From NCBI GenBank assembly GCA_044426235.1, contig JAWXUS010000002.1, forward strand, positions 62,001-126,000: a DNA stretch of 64,000 nt. The letters run 5' to 3'. The translations under genes were made by a program, and so were the position numbers. Below are positions 43,636 through 52,344 of this stretch, piece by piece; position 1 is the stretch's first letter; each line of letters begins with the position of its first letter. Source of the DNA: JAGHEK01 sp044426235 (GTDB lineage Bacteria > Bacillota > Clostridia > Peptostreptococcales > Peptostreptococcaceae). The notes under the pieces are model-generated. The model saw only the letters and a program-made list of their open reading frames with translations, did no database searches and was not told the DNA's origin.

Positions 43636-44751
43636 ATGAGAAATATAATATTAGTGTCCACATTGGCCACATCATTAATATCAGGAGCGAGCATTACACA
43701 TTCACAACTTAATAAAGATGTGAATTTAGTTATACACGGTGAAAAATTAGAAGTTTCTACTTATAAAAGCAACGTAGAAGAACTTTTAAAAGAACAAGGT
43801 ATAGAAGTTGATGCTGAAGATATATTAACACTTCCATTAGATTCACCACTTAGAAGCGGACAAAAAGTGGAAATCATAGATGTTGAAACTGAAAATGTAA
43901 GAGAATTTAAAGATGTGGCATTTGAAACTGAAATAATAAAAGATGATGAAATATTAGAAGGTGAAGTTGTTGTTGTAAGTGAAGGTGAAGTTGGAGAAAC
44001 GGAATTAAGATTTGTTGAAACTTACCACAACGGAGAGTTAATAAGTAAACAATTCTCAGAAGAACTTTTAGTAAAGCAACCAGTATCTAGAGTTATTGTA
44101 GAGGGAACTAAGTTTGAAGAAATAATCGAAGAAGAGATCTTAGTAGTTGCTGAAGAAATTATTCAAGATGTTGAAATTAAAGAAGAAGTAAAAGTAGAAG
44201 AGCCTAAAGAGGAAGTAAAGATTGAAGAATCTAAAGTTGAAGAAGTTAAAGAAGAAGTTAAAGAAGAAGTTAAGGTTGATGAGCCAAAGATAGAAGAGCC
44301 TAAAGTTGAAGTAGTACCTCCAGTAGTTGAAGAACCAAAGGTTGAAGAACCTAAAGTTGAAGTGGTACCTCCAGTGGTTGAAGAACCTAAGGTAGAAGAA
44401 CCTAAAGTTGAAGTGGCGCCTCCAGTGGTTGAAGAACCTAAGGTAGAAGAGCCTGAAGTTGAAGATGTAGTTGATTCTAAAGGAACTCACTTAGTAGTTA
44501 ATTCAACTGCATATACTGCAACTGGAAATTTAACTGCAACTGGAACTGTTCCAAAATGGGGAACAATAGCTGTAGATCCAAGCATAATACCTTTTGGAAC
44601 TAAAGTTTATATACCTCAATTTGATAAAATATTTATCGCAGAAGATAGTGGTGGAGCGATAAAGGGAAATAAAATAGATATATTCATGAACAGTAATAGT
44701 GAAGCTATTAACTGGGGAAGAAGAAATATAGATGTATACGTTATGAATTAA
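43636..44751 (+). CDS. Secreted G5/3D-domain cell-wall protein (YabE/YocH-like)
   Basis: 371 residues, probably a peptidoglycan-active enzyme. Signal peptide (1-23), a DUF348 ubiquitin-like domain (about 28-70, VNLVIHGEKLEVSTYKSNVEELL), a G5 domain (about 90-160), a Glu/Pro/Val-rich spacer (about 170-275) and a C-terminal 3D domain (about 285-371) with the characteristic Asp residues in TIAVDPSIIPFGTKVYIP, AEDSGGAIKGNKIDIFM. The 3D domain is the lytic transglycosylase-like fold of MltA and YocH. WalR boxes upstream link it to wall homeostasis. Start behind GAAGGAGAG at 43621-43629. Confidence 0.88.
   Translation: MRNIILVSTLATSLISGASITHSQLNKDVNLVIHGEKLEVSTYKSNVEELLKEQGIEVDAEDILTLPLDSPLRSGQKVEIIDVETENVREFKDVAFETEIIKDDEILEGEVVVVSEGEVGETELRFVETYHNGELISKQFSEELLVKQPVSRVIVEGTKFEEIIEEEILVVAEEIIQDVEIKEEVKVEEPKEEVKIEESKVEEVKEEVKEEVKVDEPKIEEPKVEVVPPVVEEPKVEEPKVEVVPPVVEEPKVEEPKVEVAPPVVEEPKVEEPEVEDVVDSKGTHLVVNSTAYTATGNLTATGTVPKWGTIAVDPSIIPFGTKVYIPQFDKIFIAEDSGGAIKGNKIDIFMNSNSEAINWGRRNIDVYVMN
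44284..44460 (+). repeat. In-gene 51-bp tandem repeat (17-residue EEPKVEEPKVEVVPPVV unit)
   Basis: About three copies with phase points at 44317, 44368 and 44419. Codons differ between copies at several third positions, and VV changes to VA in the last. It forms a flexible wall-spanning spacer whose copy number may vary between strains. Confidence 0.85.
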
Positions 44752-44754
44752 TAA

Positions 44755-44787
44755 AATACTGAGGAATAATCCTCGGTATTTTTTTGT
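44755..44787 (+). terminator. Terminator after the G5/3D gene
   Basis: AATACTGAGGA (44755-44765) pairs with TCCTCGGTATT (44770-44780), loop of four, followed by T5. Confidence 0.9.
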
Positions 44788-44815
44788 TGCAAATAAAAAT
44801 TAATTAATGTATAAT
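44787..44815 (+). promoter_or_regulatory. Promoter of tRNA-Sec
   Basis: TTGCAA (44787-44792), 17-base spacer, exact TATAAT (44810-44815). Transcription would start about five bases before the mature tRNA. Confidence 0.8.
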
Positions 44816-44826
44816 GGATATATTAT

Positions 44827-44923
44827 GGGAATGGATGGGTTCTGGTGTGCCCTCTAGTCTTCAAAACTAGTATGAGGGGTTAATAGCCTCTTAGGTAGGT
44901 TCGATTCCTACGCATTCTCGCCA
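44827..44923 (+). tRNA. selC: tRNA-Sec (anticodon UCA)
   Basis: 97 bases with encoded CCA. Acceptor GGGAATG pairs with CATTCTC; pair 8 would be G-G. A long D stem begins GGG-/-CCC. The anticodon stem CTAGT/ACTAG carries loop CTTCAAA with TCA at 44861-44863, identical to the loop of E. coli selC. A long variable arm (GAGG/CCTC) and T arm GTAGG-TTCGATT-CCTAC complete the 8+5 selenocysteine type. Confidence 0.95.
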
Positions 44924-44933
44924 ATATAAAGGG

Positions 44934-44959
44934 GACTCAATTTTTTTGAGTCTTTTTTT
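44934..44959 (+). terminator. Terminator after tRNA-Sec
   Basis: GACTCAA (44934-44940) pairs with TTGAGTC (44946-44952), then T7. Confidence 0.85.
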
Positions 44960-44982
44960 GTTTTAAAATAAAGGAGAGTATT

Positions 44983-45696
44983 ATGGAAAAGAATTTTACT
45001 ACTAGAACTAGACTTATAATAGGTGATATGGGAGATGAGATTTTAAAAAACTCAAATGTAATAGTTTTTGGTGTTGGTGGAGTTGGAAGTTTTGCAGCTG
45101 AGGCAATAGCAAGAGCAGGAGTTGGTAATTTAACGATAGTTGATTTTGATGATGTTGATATTACAAACATAAATAGACAACTTCCAGCTCTTCATTCAAC
45201 AGTTGGAAAATATAAAGTTGAAGTTATGAAAGAGAGGATACTTGATATTAATCCAAATATAAATATAAAAGCCTTAAAAGAGATGTATACTAAAGAGAAT
45301 AGTGATGAAATATTAAGTGGAAATTATGATTACGTTGTTGATGCTATAGATATGGTAACATCAAAAATACATTTAATTGAGAGTTGCACAAAAAGAAAAA
45401 TGAAAATAATTAGTTCTATGGGAATGGGAAATAAAGTTGATCCAACAAAAATTGAAGTATCAACAATAGAAAAAACATCAATTTGTCCTTTAGCTAGAGT
45501 AGTTAGAAAAGAGATGAAAGATAGAAGAATAAAGAAGTTAAAAGTTGTATACTCAACAGAAACTCCAAAAGAAGTTACAACTAGAATTATGAATGGTAAC
45601 AAAATAACTCCTGGAAGTATATCTTTTGTACCATCAGTTGCAGGTTTAACTATAGCATCTGTTGTTATAAACGATCTTCTTATTTCAAAAAAGTAA
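44983..45696 (+). CDS. tcdA: tRNA threonylcarbamoyladenosine dehydratase TcdA (ThiF/HesA family)
   Basis: 237 residues of the E1-like superfamily. It cyclises t6A37 in ANN-reading tRNAs to ct6A with ATP. Opening FTTRTRLIIGDMGDEILKNSNVIVFGVGGVGSFAAEAIARAG holds the ATP-binding GxGGVGS. DFDDVDITNINRQ and the YVVDAIDMVTSKIHLI segment follow, then TEKTSICPLARVVRKEMKDR and VYSTE. Length and motifs favour TcdA over MoeB or ThiF. Confidence 0.88.
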   Translation: MEKNFTTRTRLIIGDMGDEILKNSNVIVFGVGGVGSFAAEAIARAGVGNLTIVDFDDVDITNINRQLPALHSTVGKYKVEVMKERILDINPNINIKALKEMYTKENSDEILSGNYDYVVDAIDMVTSKIHLIESCTKRKMKIISSMGMGNKVDPTKIEVSTIEKTSICPLARVVRKEMKDRRIKKLKVVYSTETPKEVTTRIMNGNKITPGSISFVPSVAGLTIASVVINDLLISKK

Positions 45697-45701
45697 TTTT
45701 A

Positions 45702-45730
45702 TTGAAAACTTTATATAACTTTGTTATAAT
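45702..45730 (+). promoter_or_regulatory. Sigma-A promoter for the PAS-GGDEF gene
   Basis: TTGAAA (45702-45707), 17 bases, exact TATAAT (45725-45730), 41 bases before the start. Confidence 0.8.
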
Positions 45731-45771
45731 AATAGTAATTACTATAGGAAATAAATAGAAAGGAAATGTAT

Positions 45772-46647
45772 ATGAATGCTTATGATATAGCTATGAAAAA
45801 TAAGGATTACTTTAAAATATTAATAAATGCGATACCTGATATAATTTTTTGTAAAGATATGAATTTAGTGTATACAGTATCTAATAAAGCTTGTGATGAG
45901 TTTTATAAATCTCTTGGTGCAGAATCTGTTGTTGGGAAAACAGATTATGAACTTGCACCAAAGGAGATGGCTGATGAATGTGTTAAAAATGATATGAAGG
46001 TCCTTAATGAAAAAGAAACACAATATTCTGAAGAAGTCATGGGGGAATATGGAAGTGATTTTTACAAAGTTTATCACACTATAAAGACTCCAATAATTGA
46101 TAATGATGGAAATGTTATTGGTTTATTAGGTTCAGCAAGAGATATAACGAATCAGAAAGAAATCGAAGAAAAATTAAGGATACTAAGTTATAAAGATCAA
46201 TTAACGGGAATGTATAATAGGACATATTTTGATGAAACGATGCAAAAGATTTTAAAAGAAGATGTATTTAATATCGGGGTAGTACTTACAGATATCAATG
46301 GACTTAAAATTATAAATGATAATTTAGGACATATATCAGGTGATGAAGTTATAAAAATAATATCATCTGCGCTAAAGCATGAAATCAGTAATAAAGGAAG
46401 TGTATTTAGATGGGGTGGAGATGAATTTGTAACTTTAATTTATAATACTGATAAAAATAGCTGTATGGAATATATAAATAGTGTTTGTGAGTATTTTAAA
46501 GGCAAAACATATAATGGATATAATATTGGTGTTTGCCAAGGATATTCTATATTTAACAATGAATATAACGACATAGATAAAGCGATAACAGAGGCGGATA
46601 CACATTTATATGTTAGAAAAAATGAACTTAAAAAAATAAAGGGCTAG
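45772..46647 (+). CDS. PAS-GGDEF diguanylate cyclase
   Basis: 291 residues. One PAS domain (about 10-125, with NAIPDIIFCKDMNLVYTVSN and GLLGSARDITNQKEIEEKL) is joined to a GGDEF domain with LSYKDQLTGMYNRTYFD and intact RWGGDEFVTL, so it should make cyclic di-GMP. The RxxD inhibitory site five residues before GGDEF is absent, so no product inhibition is predicted. No membrane segment: a cytoplasmic sensor of unknown ligand. ATG 45772 is seven bases from AAGGA and preferred over ATG 45766. Confidence 0.9.
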   Translation: MNAYDIAMKNKDYFKILINAIPDIIFCKDMNLVYTVSNKACDEFYKSLGAESVVGKTDYELAPKEMADECVKNDMKVLNEKETQYSEEVMGEYGSDFYKVYHTIKTPIIDNDGNVIGLLGSARDITNQKEIEEKLRILSYKDQLTGMYNRTYFDETMQKILKEDVFNIGVVLTDINGLKIINDNLGHISGDEVIKIISSALKHEISNKGSVFRWGGDEFVTLIYNTDKNSCMEYINSVCEYFKGKTYNGYNIGVCQGYSIFNNEYNDIDKAITEADTHLYVRKNELKKIKG

Positions 46648-46666
46648 CATTAGTCCTTTATTTTTT
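46631..46666. terminator. Bidirectional terminator between the GGDEF gene and the MBL lipoprotein gene
   Basis: AAAAAATAAAGG pairs with CCTTTATTTTTT, extended inward by CTA/TAG. It overlaps both gene ends. Confidence 0.85.
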
Positions 46667-47494
46667 AAGGTAATCGTCTTTAGTATAAATTATATCTCCA
46701 TCACTATAAAAAACTAAATTACCTGAAATATCTGTTCTATAAATTAGGGAGTTATATTTTTCAAGAGTTTCTAAAACGGATCTATGAGGATGACCATAAG
46801 AATTTTTGTAGCCACAGGAAATAACTGATACATCGGGTGTAATATATGATATAAATTCTTCGCTAGTTGCAGTATAACTACCGTGGTGTGAAACTTTTAG
46901 GAAATTAATATTTTCAATTAAACTTGAATTTATTAACTCTAATTCATTTGATTTTTCCATATCACCTGTGAATAAGAATGATTTATTGATAAAGTCAAAT
47001 GATAAAACTATTGAATTGGCATTACTATTTGATGTTATTATATTTGGGGATAATATGTTTAGAGTAATATCTTTTTCAACTTCAATAAAATCTCCTCTTT
47101 TAATAGTTTGAATAGAAAGATCTTTTTTCTCACAAGCTAAAAAGAAGTTATTAAATGAACTAGTATCATAATTATCATCAGGTGCATAAACTGATTTGAC
47201 TGAGAAATTATCTATCACATTATCTAAGCCTCCAATATGATCGGAATCAAAATGGGATGCTATCAAGATATCTATTTCCTTAATTTGTTGTTTATTTAAG
47301 TAATTAATAACTAAATAATCACTTTTTTCATCTCCTGCATCAATTAATATGGTTTTATTTTGTGGAGTTTTAATTAAAATACTATCTCCTTGTCCAACAT
47401 CAATTATATGTATTTCAAGAACAGGATTAACACTTTGACAACCAAATAAAAATATAATCATTACGATTAGGCTAAATACTTTTTTAAAATTCAT
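46658..47494 (-). CDS. ComEC C-terminal-like metallo-beta-lactamase lipoprotein
   Basis: 278 residues. Lipoprotein signal with lipobox LFGC (Cys19). The metallo-beta-lactamase domain is of the ComEC/Rec2 type: IIDVGQGDSILIKTP, TILIDAGD, ASHFDSDHIGGLDNV, FLFTGDMEKSNELEL, LKVSHHGSYTATSEEF and SYGHPH. Metal ligands appear complete. Such domains, at the C-terminus of ComEC, are proposed to degrade the non-transported DNA strand. The ComEC in this window lacks that domain, so this exported protein may supply it; that link is inference. Confidence 0.85.
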   Translation of the reverse strand: MNFKKVFSLIVMIIFLFGCQSVNPVLEIHIIDVGQGDSILIKTPQNKTILIDAGDEKSDYLVINYLNKQQIKEIDILIASHFDSDHIGGLDNVIDNFSVKSVYAPDDNYDTSSFNNFFLACEKKDLSIQTIKRGDFIEVEKDITLNILSPNIITSNSNANSIVLSFDFINKSFLFTGDMEKSNELELINSSLIENINFLKVSHHGSYTATSEEFISYITPDVSVISCGYKNSYGHPHRSVLETLEKYNSLIYRTDISGNLVFYSDGDIIYTKDDYLKK

Positions 47495-47616
47495 TTTATC
47501 TCCTTGTAAATTGTTTATATTAGGTTAAAATGGGTAACATAAATATATTGGTATTTAGATTATTAACAAGAAAAAATTAAAAATTCAGATAAATAAAAAA
47601 TTTTTTAGGAGGATTT

Positions 47617-48522
47617 ATGAATTGCAAACAAATAAATATAGATTCAAAAAAGGAACTTCAACCATACTTTGATTTAGTCAATTATGAAGGGTGTGAATAT
47701 TGTTTTTCAACTCTTTTTATGTGGCAACATGCATATAAAACAAGTTATTTTATAGAAGGTGATTTTGCAGTTATTATGGCGGAAGATGAAGGTCATAGCT
47801 TCTCAATACTTCCACTTTGTAAAAAAGAAGATTTAGAGAGAGTAATTGAGTTTGTTATGAAACATTTTGAAGAAAATAACGAAAAGATTTATTTTAAAGG
47901 CATAACTAAAGATATATTAGATATAATGAAAGAAAAGCATAATGATAAATTTGAATATATAGAAGAAAGAGATCTATTTGATTATATATATGATGCAGAT
48001 GTTTTAAGAGAGCTTAAAGGAAAGAAAATAAGAAATAAGAGAAATCATATAAATTATTTCTTAAGTGAATACAGTGAAAGATTTTACTATAAAAGATTAG
48101 AAAAAGAAAACTTTGAAGAATGTATAGAACTTCTTAAAAAATGGAGTGTTCAAAAGGAAGAGACTGTTGGAACTGATAGCAGTATGGATGATGAATTAGA
48201 AGGAATTAATAAGTTATTTGATAATTATGATGCTTTAAAAGATACTCTAAAAGTTGGTGGAGTGTATGTTGATGATACTTTAGAGGCTTTTACAATAGGT
48301 GAAAAATTAAATCCTAATATGGCAGTAATTCATATAGAAAAAGCGAATAGTAATATAAGAGGGCTTTACCCATATATAAATCAACAATTTTTAGTTAATG
48401 AATTTAGTGATGTTGAATTTGTAAATAGAGAAGAAGACTTAGGTATTGAAGGTCTTAGAAAGGCTAAGTTATCTTATTATCCAATAAGATTTGTTGAAAA
48501 ATATACAATTAAGGAAAAATAA
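47617..48522 (+). CDS. DUF2156 (LPG-synthase C-terminal-like) protein
   Basis: 301 residues with a GNAT-like fold as in the catalytic domain of lysyl-phosphatidylglycerol synthases: YFDLVNYEGCEYCFSTLFMWQHAYKT near the start, KKIRNKRNHINYFLSEYS in the middle, and GVYVDDTLEAFTIGEKLNPNMAVIHIEKAN and NREEDLGIEGLRKAKLSYYPIRFVEKY near the end. No membrane domain, so it is the soluble stand-alone type. Substrate unknown; tRNA-dependent aminoacyl transfer is possible. Directly followed by a GNAT gene. Confidence 0.82.
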   Translation: MNCKQINIDSKKELQPYFDLVNYEGCEYCFSTLFMWQHAYKTSYFIEGDFAVIMAEDEGHSFSILPLCKKEDLERVIEFVMKHFEENNEKIYFKGITKDILDIMKEKHNDKFEYIEERDLFDYIYDADVLRELKGKKIRNKRNHINYFLSEYSERFYYKRLEKENFEECIELLKKWSVQKEETVGTDSSMDDELEGINKLFDNYDALKDTLKVGGVYVDDTLEAFTIGEKLNPNMAVIHIEKANSNIRGLYPYINQQFLVNEFSDVEFVNREEDLGIEGLRKAKLSYYPIRFVEKYTIKEK

Positions 48523-48524
48523 AT

Positions 48525-49676
48525 ATGATAAGATATGCCAAAGAAAAAGAAACTACAGATGTAGAGTATATTTGGAATTATTGTTTTGATGATACTGAGG
48601 ATTTTGTTAACTATTATTTTAATGATAAATATAAATTAGAAAATAACGTTGTTATGTTAGAGGATAATGAAGTAGTATCTTCTTTGCAACTAAATAAATA
48701 TAGATTAAATTTAAATAATAAATTATATGATACTTCATACGTTGTTGGAGTTTCGACTCTTCCAGAAAATAGAGGCAGAGGTTTTATGAAAGATATTATG
48801 AAATTTTCATTAAATGAAATGTATAAAAATGATGAATTAATATCTATTTTAATGCCAATAGATTTTAGATTATATAGAAAGTTTGGTTATGAAAATTGTT
48901 ATGATATAAATCAATATGAATTAGATATTAATGAAATATCAAACTTTAGAATAAGTGGAACTTTTAAAAAAGTTAATGATGAAAATATTGAAGAATTAAT
49001 TAAAATTAAAAATAGATGTCTTAAAAATTATAATGGAAATATAGAAAGAGACAATTTTTATTACTTAAATTTATTAAAAGAAACTAAGAGTGAAAATGGA
49101 CATATATATATTAATGATCAAGATGGGTATTTAGTATATATGATAAAGGGTTCTAGTATGTTTATAAGGGAGATATATTATAAAAATATAACATCTTTAA
49201 AATCTATGCTAGCATTTATTTATAATCATAATACACAGGTAACAACTATTACGATAAATACACCGATTGAAGATAATATTAAATTAGTACTTAATAATCC
49301 TAAAGATACTAAGATATTTGTTAAACCATTTATGATGGGGAGAATAATAAATGTTAAAGGATTCTTAGAGAGTTTAGAAATTCCAAAAATAGATGGAGAA
49401 TTTACTTGTAAATTTAAAGTGAAAGATGAATATATTGAAGAAAATGAAAATGTATATGAATTAACTTTAACTTCGGATAAATTATATATAGAAATTGTTG
49501 AAGACGATTACTTAAGTGATACTTTTGATATAAATAGTTTTTCTCAAATTTGTTTTTCTTACTTAGATTTAGATAATATATCTTTAATAAATGATATCGA
49601 AGTTAGTGATGATACTAAAAAAGTATTTGATATCTTATTTAAGAAAAAAAATAACTATATAAATGAATATGTTTAA
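48525..49676 (+). CDS. Eis-like GNAT N-acetyltransferase
   Basis: 383 residues. An N-terminal GNAT domain (VVGVSTLPENRGRGFMKDIMKFSL, the acetyl-CoA loop RGRGF), a second degenerate GNAT part, and a C-terminal sterol-carrier-like domain, the arrangement of Eis proteins. Eis enzymes acetylate aminoglycosides or protein lysines, but the substrate here is unknown. Two bases separate it from the DUF2156 gene. Confidence 0.85.
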   Translation: MIRYAKEKETTDVEYIWNYCFDDTEDFVNYYFNDKYKLENNVVMLEDNEVVSSLQLNKYRLNLNNKLYDTSYVVGVSTLPENRGRGFMKDIMKFSLNEMYKNDELISILMPIDFRLYRKFGYENCYDINQYELDINEISNFRISGTFKKVNDENIEELIKIKNRCLKNYNGNIERDNFYYLNLLKETKSENGHIYINDQDGYLVYMIKGSSMFIREIYYKNITSLKSMLAFIYNHNTQVTTITINTPIEDNIKLVLNNPKDTKIFVKPFMMGRIINVKGFLESLEIPKIDGEFTCKFKVKDEYIEENENVYELTLTSDKLYIEIVEDDYLSDTFDINSFSQICFSYLDLDNISLINDIEVSDDTKKVFDILFKKKNNYINEYV

Positions 49677-49702
49677 ACCGTAGATAATTCTACGGTTTTT
49701 TG
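49675..49702 (+). terminator. Terminator after the Eis-like gene
   Basis: AAACCGTAGA pairs with TCTACGGTTT around TAAT, followed by T. Confidence 0.9.
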
Positions 49703-49754
49703 TATTATAAATATTATTTTTGACTATACTTAAGAAAAAAACTTAGGAGCTATT

Positions 49755-51029
49755 ATGAGAAGACCACTTTTATTAGTATTTATTATTTTGATAATTTTTT
49801 CAATTATTAAAACTAAAAATGATGATTATTTTCAAAGAGAAGAAAATATAGAAATTTATGGAGTTGTTAAATTAAAGGTTGAAAAAGAAAATTACATAGA
49901 ATACGATATTGATAAATTTTTGGTTAGAGATTATAATAGAAAATTTGAAGTTAATGTTGGGGATATTGTTTATGTTAATGGTAAAATTAAAGATTTAGCG
50001 AAAATTAGTTCTAGTGAATTTAATTATATAAATTACATTAAAGGTAGGGGGTATGAAGGATTAGTTTATTCTAGCTACTATGAAGTTGTAGGTTATAATG
50101 AGTTTTATATATTTTTAAACAATATATTTTTGTATATGAAAGATACAACAAGATATCTATATAAAGAAAATTCTGATTTTATAAACTCGCTTTTACTTGG
50201 TCTTAAAACAGATCTTAGTGAAGAAGAAAGTGACATGTTCTCAAAAACTGGAACTAGTCATATAGTTGCGATTTCAGGTATGCATATTGGTATTTTAGCA
50301 TCTATTATTATTTTATTTTTTGGTAAGATAAATAGAATTTATAAAATAATTTTAGTTTTAATTATTAGTGTTTTTTATTCTATTATGATAGGATTTAGTC
50401 CTTCGATCATTCGTGCGATAGGTTTTATGGGACTTAATCATTTTTCGTACTTTATTGATATGAAGAATGATTCAATATCTAATTTATCTTTGATTGGTAT
50501 ATTATTTGTAACTAATAATCCATATATAATATGTAATGTTAGTTTTCAACTTTCTTTTTTAGGTATGCTATCGATAGCATATTTTTATAGGATAATAAAT
50601 AAAAAAATAAATAATAAGTTTATATCAATTACTTTATCTGCAAATATTTTAACTCTACCTGTTGTTTATTATATTTTTGGTAATGTATCTTTATTATCTA
50701 TTTTTGGAAACTTAATAGTGAGCCCATTTATAGCTATAATAATTTATTTATCGATAATGAGTATCCTTTTATTTAAGATAAATCTGTTTTTTTGTGATAT
50801 TATAGTTAGTGTAAATAGGTTTATCATAAATGCTATATATTTCTTGCTTGATAAGGTAAGTAATATTGAGTTTTTATATTTTGAATTTTATGAAACTAAT
50901 TTTTTATTAGTTGTAATTTATTATATAGTAATTTTTAGCTATATTATTTATTATGAAACCTATAAAACAGTCAAAAATTCAAATAAAGAACGTACATTTA
51001 TGAATGAGGAGGAAAATCGTGGAATATAA
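49755..51029 (+). CDS. comEC: ComEC-type DNA-uptake channel without the C-terminal nuclease domain
   Basis: 424 residues. N-terminal membrane segment, an OB-fold/DUF4131-like part (about 30-115), and the Competence domain with NSLLLGLKTDLSEEESDMFSKTGTSHIVAISGMHIGILASI and SPSIIRAIGFMGLNHFSYFIDMKNDSISNLSLIGI; about eight membrane segments. The protein ends soon after the membrane part. Classical ComEC proteins continue about 250 residues with a metallo-beta-lactamase domain. It overlaps the holA start region and precedes holA as in Bacillus. Confidence 0.88.
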   Translation: MRRPLLLVFIILIIFSIIKTKNDDYFQREENIEIYGVVKLKVEKENYIEYDIDKFLVRDYNRKFEVNVGDIVYVNGKIKDLAKISSSEFNYINYIKGRGYEGLVYSSYYEVVGYNEFYIFLNNIFLYMKDTTRYLYKENSDFINSLLLGLKTDLSEEESDMFSKTGTSHIVAISGMHIGILASIIILFFGKINRIYKIILVLIISVFYSIMIGFSPSIIRAIGFMGLNHFSYFIDMKNDSISNLSLIGILFVTNNPYIICNVSFQLSFLGMLSIAYFYRIINKKINNKFISITLSANILTLPVVYYIFGNVSLLSIFGNLIVSPFIAIIIYLSIMSILLFKINLFFCDIIVSVNRFIINAIYFLLDKVSNIEFLYFEFYETNFLLVVIYYIVIFSYIIYYETYKTVKNSNKERTFMNEEENRGI

Positions 51030-52062
51030 AGATATTGTTAAGAATTTAAAAAATCAAAATTATGAAAAAATGTACTTATTCTATGGAAAAGAATATTTTT
51101 TAATAGATAATATATTAAAAATATTAAAAGAAAATGTTTCTATGAAGGATTTTAATCTAGATATTGTTGATGGTCGTGAAACTAGTATTCAAAGTTTAAC
51201 TTCTTCGATAGAAACTGTCCCTTTTATGGAAGATAAAAAGATTATTATAATAAAAGATTTTGAGCTTTTAAAAGGGAAGAAAAAGAATTTTTCTGAAAAT
51301 GATGAAAAAGAATTTATAAACTATTTATCTAAAACTCCAAAGAGTACAATCATAGTTTTTTTAGTTTATGGAGATATAGATTCAAGAAAAACAATTGTTA
51401 AGTCTATTAAAAAAAATGGACTTTTAAGTAAGAATGACAAGTTAGATGATATGACTTTGTTTAAATGGTTAATTAAAAAATTTAATGAACAAAATGTAGA
51501 GATTGGAAATTCTGAAATAATATATTTTATTGAAAATAGCGGTTATAAAGAAAAAAATAGCAATAAGACTTTAGAAGATTTATACAATGAAGTTAAAAAA
51601 CTTTCATCATCAGTTAAAAAATTTGAGAAAGTAAGTTATGAAGATATAGATAATTTAACTCAAAGAAAAATTGAGAATGATATATTTAAATTGATTGATT
51701 TTATTGCAAATAAAAATGCATCTAGTGCAATAAAAATACTAAATGATATGATATTTGAAGGGGAATCTCCTTCTATGATATATATTATGATTTGTAGGCA
51801 ATTAAAATTAATTATTAGAGTAAAAGAACTTAGTAAGAAAAAAATATCTAATAAAGAAATAGCAAAAAAGATCTCATCTTATGATTTTTTAGTTAATAAG
51901 GCTTATAAACAAGGAAAAAACTTTTCTGTTAAAATTTTAATTGAAATGATAAACTTTATATCGAAAAGTGAATATGAAATGAAAAATGGACTAATAAAGG
52001 ATACTCTATCTGTTGAAATGTTTGTTAGTAAGTTTTGTGACAAAAATAAAACCCTTGAATAA
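51019..52062 (+). CDS. holA: DNA polymerase III delta subunit
   Basis: 347 residues. Delta opens the sliding clamp in the clamp-loader complex. The N-terminal segment VEYKDIVKNLKNQNYEKMYLFYGKEYFLIDNI and ETVPFMEDKKIIIIKDFELLK are typical; FKLIDFIANKNASSAIKILNDMIFEGESPSMIY and a C-terminal collar helix bundle follow. The start is GTG at 51019, six bases from AGGAGG; the ATG at 51004 overlaps that site. It overlaps the comEC end by 11 bases. Confidence 0.92.
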   Translation: MEYKDIVKNLKNQNYEKMYLFYGKEYFLIDNILKILKENVSMKDFNLDIVDGRETSIQSLTSSIETVPFMEDKKIIIIKDFELLKGKKKNFSENDEKEFINYLSKTPKSTIIVFLVYGDIDSRKTIVKSIKKNGLLSKNDKLDDMTLFKWLIKKFNEQNVEIGNSEIIYFIENSGYKEKNSNKTLEDLYNEVKKLSSSVKKFEKVSYEDIDNLTQRKIENDIFKLIDFIANKNASSAIKILNDMIFEGESPSMIYIMICRQLKLIIRVKELSKKKISNKEIAKKISSYDFLVNKAYKQGKNFSVKILIEMINFISKSEYEMKNGLIKDTLSVEMFVSKFCDKNKTLE

Positions 52063-52072
52063 TCAAGGGTTA
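52050..52072. terminator. Terminator between convergent holA and rpsT
   Basis: AACCCTTGA pairs with TCAAGGGTT around ATAA. The T-rich tail is better on the minus strand (TTATTTTTG), so it mainly serves rpsT. Confidence 0.85.
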
Positions 52073-52077
52073 ATTTA

Positions 52078-52344
52078 TTATGCACTCATAGAGTTTAACT
52101 TTTGAGCTAATTTAGCTACTTTTCTAGAAGCAGCATTCTTGTGTAAAGTTCCTTTAGATGCAACTTGAGATATTTTCTTTTGTGCATATTGGAATTTTTC
52201 TTGAGCTTCTTGTATATTACCCGCAACTACAGCATCTTCAAATCTTTTTATAGCAGTCTTTATTTGAGATTTTCTTGATCTGTTTAAAGCAGTTTTCTTT
52301 TCGATAACTTTTATTCTTTTCTTAGCAGATTTTATGTTTGCCAT
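52078..52344 (-). CDS. rpsT: 30S ribosomal protein S20
   Basis: 88 residues, three long basic helices: MANIKSAKKRIKVIEKK, SQIKTAIKRFEDAVVAGN and GTLHKNAASRKVAKLAQKLN. It binds 16S rRNA early in assembly. The ATG at 52344 lies seven bases after AGGAGGTG; the upstream in-frame GTG is part of that site. Position between holA and gpr matches Bacillus. Confidence 0.97.
   Translation of the reverse strand: MANIKSAKKRIKVIEKKTALNRSRKSQIKTAIKRFEDAVVAGNIQEAQEKFQYAQKKISQVASKGTLHKNAASRKVAKLAQKLNSMSA

Noticed and set aside
44284..44460. Repeat array resembling CRISPR
   Set aside because: Units are contiguous, in frame and encode a 17-residue spacer; no unique spacers are present.
44140..44490. Minus-strand frame rich in Phe, Arg and Asn opposite the G5/3D gene
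   Set aside because: It is the shadow of the 51-bp tandem repeats in the real gene and has no start signal.
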